From: Tolypocladium sp. Sup5 PDA-1
Lineage: Eukaryota; Ascomycota; Sordariomycetes; Hypocreales; Ophiocordycipitaceae
Reading direction: 5' to 3'
Length of the DNA stretch: 64,000 bases
Assembly: GCA_000750105.3 (NCBI GenBank)
Contig: JPHH03000082.1
Span: 1 to 64,000 of the forward strand
Shown here: positions 47,801 through 53,800 of the stretch, one piece after another
Layout: the number at the start of each line of letters is the position of its first letter
Position numbering within the stretch: position 1 is the stretch's first letter
Notes under the pieces: generated by a model
What the model saw: only the letters and a program-made list of their open reading frames with translations
What the model was told of the DNA's origin: nothing
Databases searched by the model: none
Made by a program: the position numbers and the translations under genes

Positions 47801-50800
47801 CGGCACCGATAACATCACCTTTGGTGCTGCGGTTGCAGGCCGACAGGCCCCCGTTGCCGGCATTGAAGATATCGTGGGGCCCGTCATTTCGACGGTGCCT
47901 GTTCGTGTCAGCCTCGGCCGGGACCAGCCCGTGTACGATCTCTTGCAAGGCGTGCAAGCGCAGGCCACGGAGATGATGGCCTTTGAGCAGTTCGGTCTGC
48001 AGAGGATTGCCAAGCTAAGCCCGGATGCACGAAACGCGTGCGCATTTTCCTCGTTGCTTGTTGTCCAACCAGACGCGGTCTTCGGGAAGATGGCAAACTC
48101 GCTCATGGTCCTGGAGCCGCCAGGTCGTGGCGGGCACGGCGACGCCGGTGCTTCTCCGCTCGCAGAATACTTCAGTTACCCGCTGGTCTGGCAGTGCCAT
48201 GTGACAGATTCATCAATACACCTGCACGCCATCTTCGACTCCTCGGTGCTCAGTCGACCGCAGCTGGACGCCATGGCTGAACAATATTGCCATGTGGTCC
48301 AGCAACTGTGGAACGCGGAGGCCGAGCCCGGCATCAAGGTCCGGACAGGTGATGTTTCGCTCAGCGGACCCTTTGACCTGGCTCTTGCTCGAGACTGGAA
48401 TAGCAGGATCCGTACGGAGGTTATCCCATCTACCTTCCATGCTCTAGTAGAGAACCAAGCGAGGCTGCGGCCTGATGCACCTGCCGTCTTTGCATGGGAT
48501 GGCTGCCTGTCATATAGGGAGCTGAACGTAGCTGCCGACGGCCTGTCACATTTGCTTCGGCGGGAATACGGGGTCGTCCTGGATGACCTTGTCCTTGTCT
48601 GCTTTGAAAAGTCGGTCTGGTTCTACGTCGCCATTCTTGCTATCAACAAAGCCGGCGGTGCCTGGGTCCCTATCGATCCCTCCCATCCAGCGCACAGGCA
48701 CAAGAAGGTGGCTGAGCAGGCTGGTGCACGTCTTGCTCTTGCGTCCGTCACGGGAACCGCGCAATGCAGAGGTCTCGTCGAGCAGGTCGTGGAAGTCTCG
48801 CCATCGCTTCGCCAGGGGCTTGCCTCGAAGCCGCTCGACATGCCTGCGGTCGAGGTCCTGCCCCGTCACGCGGCGTATGTCCTTTTTACATCGGGCACCA
48901 CGGGAACTCCGAAGGGGATCGTGATGGAACATGGCTCGCTCTGCACTAGTCAAACTGCCAGTAGCCAGCGACTTGGTCTGGATGAACACGTGAGGTTGCT
49001 GCAGTTTGCGGCGTACGTGTTCGATCTCAGCATAGGCGAGATGATCGGTCCCTTGATCTCCGGAGGTTGTCTGTGCGTGCCTGCGGAACGTGATCGCATG
49101 AACGTCAGCGATCTGGCTGCCTTCATGCACCAAGCGCAGGTGAACTGGGCTTATCTGACCCCGTCGTTCGCTCGGCTCGTGGATCCGGAGACTGTGCCTG
49201 GATTGGAGCTCCTTCTCCTAGCAGGCGAAGTCGTTGGCAAAGACCAACTCGCGAGATGGGCCGGCCACGTCCGGCTAGTCAACGCCTGGGGGCCGTCAGA
49301 GACATGCTGTTTCAGCTCGTTGAAGGAGTGGGATGATGCTCGTCAACCCCCTCTGCTTCAATCTCCGCTCAACATTGGACATCCCGTCGGCGGGCGATGC
49401 TGGATCACAGAACCGGATGACCATCAACGATTAGCGCCAATCGGTTGTGTTGGTGAGGTTGTCATCCAGGGGCCGACTATTGCACGAGAATACCTCGCGG
49501 ACCCCAAGGGCACTCGAGCCAACTTTATCACGCGGGACCTCCCAGCCTGGGCGCCCGACGTGCATTTGCCTGCGTACTCCAGGCTATACAAGTCTGGAGA
49601 CTTGGCTTACTACAATCCAGATGGCACTCTAGAGTTCGTAGCCCGCAAGGATACCCAGGTCAAGGTCCGTGGCTTCCGCGTGGAGCTGGCTGAGATCGAA
49701 CACCACGTGCGGGAAGGTCTCAAAGGCGTTGGCCAGGTCATTGTGGACGTCGTTGAGTCTGGCGGTTCGCCCAACGCCAGACTCGCCGCCTTCCTCTGCT
49801 TCTCGTTGGCGACGTCGACGCCCGGTAGCGGCGCTGACCGCCATGACTTGCTGCTCCCGCTCGACACGGCACTTGCCCGGCAGCTGTCTGACCTCAAGGC
49901 TCATCTCCATGCCAGGATACCAGACTACATGGTCCCTAGCATTTACATTCCCGTCAAGTACATGCCCTTTATTACTTCTCGGAAGACGGACCGCGGCGTT
50001 CTACGCGGTGCTGCAGCTGACCTCCCGGACAATGTGCTAGCGCAGTACATGTTGGCCAACATGGAAAAGGAGGCGCCAGCGACTGACAAGGAGGCGATGA
50101 TGCAGACGCTATGGGCGGATGTGCTGAGAGTGTCTACTAATCTCATCGGCCGCAACGATAGCTTCCTACTACTCGGTGGCGACTCGCTCGCTGCTATACG
50201 CCTAGTGACCAAAGCTCGAGAAAAGGGGGTTCACCTCGCCGTGGCATCCATCTTCCGCGACCCGCGTCTGAGCCAAGTGGCAGTCGCCGCGTCATGCGAG
50301 CAGTCTGAGCAGATGAGCGCGGAGCCTTGGAGCCTGGTCCCAGCAAACGAACGCGCCTCGCTTATGGATGCCGTTCGCACGCAGTGCTCGTTGGCAGGCA
50401 ACGACGTGGTCGACGACATCTATCCCGCAACCGCGTTGCAAGAAGGCCTGATGGCGCTGGCAACCAAGCAACCGGGCTCGTATATGGCTCGATTCACGTT
50501 CGACCTCGACGGCACGGTGGATATCGGCCGCTTTAAACGGGCGTGGCAGCACACGCTTCGGGCCTGCCACGCTCTGCGCACGCGCATCGTCCTGCACGGC
50601 ACCTCCACGATCCAGGCGGTCCTCCAGCAACGGCAACAACGAGCGTGGAAGCGCGACGGACTGGGCGTCCTGAGCATGGAGTACGGGACGCCGCTCTGCA
50701 GCTATGCGCTGCTCGAACGCGCCGGCAGCCCCCGACGCTTCGAGCTCGCCCTCCACCACGCGATTTTCGACGGGTGGAGTTTCCGGCTGATCATGCGCAC

Positions 50801-53800
50801 GCTCTCCGAGGCTTACCACGGAGCGGCGGCGACGCCCTTGTTCCCGTACTCCAACTTCGTCAAGTTCGCCACGTCGATGGACGCGAGGTCCGCCGGGGAC
50901 TACTGGCGGGCGCAGCTGCGTGGAGCGACGCGGCCCGTCTTCCCCAGGAGCCCGACGGCCTCGCGCGCATCTTGCAGCCGAACCCTGACGCGCGAGATTC
51001 CTGTTCCGGCGGGCAAGCCGGGCGTCACCGTTGCGACGGTGCTCCGTGCCGCGTGGGCCGTCGTGCTCGCCCGCTACAACGACGGCGCCTCGGACATTAC
51101 CTTTGGCGCGGCCGTTGCAGGGCGACAGGCGCCTGTTGTGGGCATCGAAGACGTCGTTGGCCCTGTCGTCTCGACCGTACCGATCCGTGTCAAGCTGCCA
51201 GGAGACGGTCCCGCCAGTGACTTCCTCCGAGGTCTACAGCGGCAGGCTGCGGAGATGATGGCGTTTGAACAGACCGGCTTGCAAAACATTGCCAAGCTAG
51301 GGCCGGATGCGAAGAACGCGTGCGACTTCTCGACGCTGCTCGTCATTCAGCCGCATGCTGTTTTCGGGAAGCTACCCGACTCGTTCATGTCCATGGCGCA
51401 GAACGAGGATGGACAGGGCGCAAGTCTCTCCGAGTACTTCAGCTATCCCCTGGTCTGGCAGTGCCATGTCTCGGACCAAGGAGGAATTCACTTGTACGCC
51501 ATCTTCGACACGACCGTGCTCAGCGAGGGGCACATCAACACCATGGCGGAGCAGTATTGCCATGTAGTCCAGCAGCTGTGGGCTGCCGAAAGCAGCGAGG
51601 TCCTCTTGAAGGACGTCTCGCTCTGTGGTCCCCACGACACGAGACTCGCCCAGGCGTGGAGCGCCCCATCCGAGACGCAGTTGATCTCGGCGACCTTGCA
51701 TTCCCTGGTCGAGGAGCGGGCACGAGCTCGGCCCGACGCGCCGGCAATCTGCGCCTGGGATGGGCAACTCTCGTACGGCGAGCTCAACGCGGCGGCGACC
51801 CGGCTGTCCAGGTGGCTGGTCCACGAGCTGAAGGTTATGCTAGAGGAACGGGTCATCGTCTGCTTTGAAAAGTCACTTTGGTTCTATGTCGCAATACTCG
51901 CCGTCAACAAGGCTGGCGGTGCATGGGTCCCCCTCGACCCAGCTCATCCACGGGACCGGCACGAGAAGGTAGTGAGCCAAGCGGGTGCTCGCGTCGCACT
52001 GACTTCATCAAAGGACACTCGGAACAAGTGCCATGGGCTCGTTGAAAGCGCTGTCGAAGTATCCGCCGACCTGGACAAGGAGCTCATGCTCAACGCAAGC
52101 CGATGCCCGCCAACCAAGGTCGACGTCAAACCGGGTAACGCCGCATACATCCTCTTCACCTCGGGCACCACGGGGACGCCTAAGGGCATCGTTATGGAGC
52201 ACGGCTCTCTCTGTACCAGTCAGACTGCTATCGGGCGGAAACTAGACATGGACAGCCACGTACGGCTACTACAATTTGCAGCATACGTGTTCGACCTCAG
52301 CATCGGCGAGATGATTGGGCCCCTTATCGCAGGTGGCTGCCTATGCGTACCGTCAGAGCACGAGCGAATGAATGACCTTGCTGGCTTTATCAGCCGAGCT
52401 CGCGTTAATTGGGCCTACCTTACGCCGTCCTTTGCACGGCTTGTTGAGGCAGCGAGTGTCCCCGGGCTCGAACTGCTGCTCCTCGCAGGCGAGCCCGTAG
52501 GCAGAGACCATCTATTATCCTGGGTCGGCCGCGTCCGGCTGATCAATGGCTGGGGTCCCTCCGAAACATGCTGTTTTAGCTCGCTTCAAGAATGGGATTC
52601 CGCCAACGAGTCGCCGTTGAACATTGGGTACCCCATCGGTGCACGGTGTTGGATCGTTGAGCCTGACGACTGTCACCAGCTCGCGCCGATTGGGTGTGTA
52701 GGGGAAGTCATCATCCAAGGCCCAACCATCGCGCGGGAGTACCTCGCCAACGCCGAGGGCACCCGAGCCAGCTTCATCGAGCGGCTTCCCTCGTGGGCGT
52801 CGGACGCGCCAGGGCACTCTCGCTTCTACAAATCGGGAGACCTCGCGTACCATAACCCGGATGGGACGATGGAGTTCGTGTCGCGCAAGGACACGCAGGT
52901 CAAGGTCCGCGGCTTCCGTGTCGAGCTGGGCGAGGTCGAGCATCACGTGCGGGAAGGCTTCCCAGGGGTGCAGCAAGTCATCGTTGACGTCCATCAGAGC
53001 TCTGCCAAGCTCGCGGCCTACATCTGCTTCGCCTCGGAGACGTCGACCCGTGCAGACGACTCGGACATGATCCTCCCCATGGATACGAACCTCGCGGCCC
53101 GGTTCGCGGAGCTCAAGAGCTATCTGGGCATCCGGCTGCCCGAGTACATGGTCCCGGCCATCTACGTGCCGGTCAAGCACGTTCCATTCATCACCTCGCA
53201 GAAGGTCGATCGGGCGGTGCTCCGCAACGCAACATCACCTGCCGTAATGACCAACGAGGCGCTCGCCCGATACATGCTTGCGGACGCGGAGAAGGAAGCC
53301 CCAGCCAACGAGCGGGAGGCCGCGGTCCAGAAGCTATGGGCCGACGTGCTACGGTTGGCCATTGGGCTCATCGGCCGCAACGATAGCTTCCTTCAGCTTG
53401 GCGGCGACTCGCTCGCCGCGATACGCCTGGTCACCAAAGCTCGAGAACAGGGGATTCACCTCACCGTGGCATCCATCTTCCGCGATCCACGCCTCAGCCA
53501 GGTGGCAGCTGCGGCAGAGTTCCGAGAAGCCACAGAGGACGACGATGTCTCGGTGGAACCTTGGAGCCTGGTTCCCGCCAACAGAAGAAACACGATGGCG
53601 GCAGTCGTGCGCAGGCAGTGCAATCTGCGGAACACGGACGGAATCTTCGACACGTACCCGGCCACGGCTCTGCAGGAAGGACTCATGGCGTTGACAGCGA
53701 GGCAGCCCGGCGCGTACGTAACCAGATACATGTTCCAGCTACGCGCCGATGTCGACCTGGACCGCTTCAAGGCTGCCTGGGAACAGACGGTCCGAAGCAT

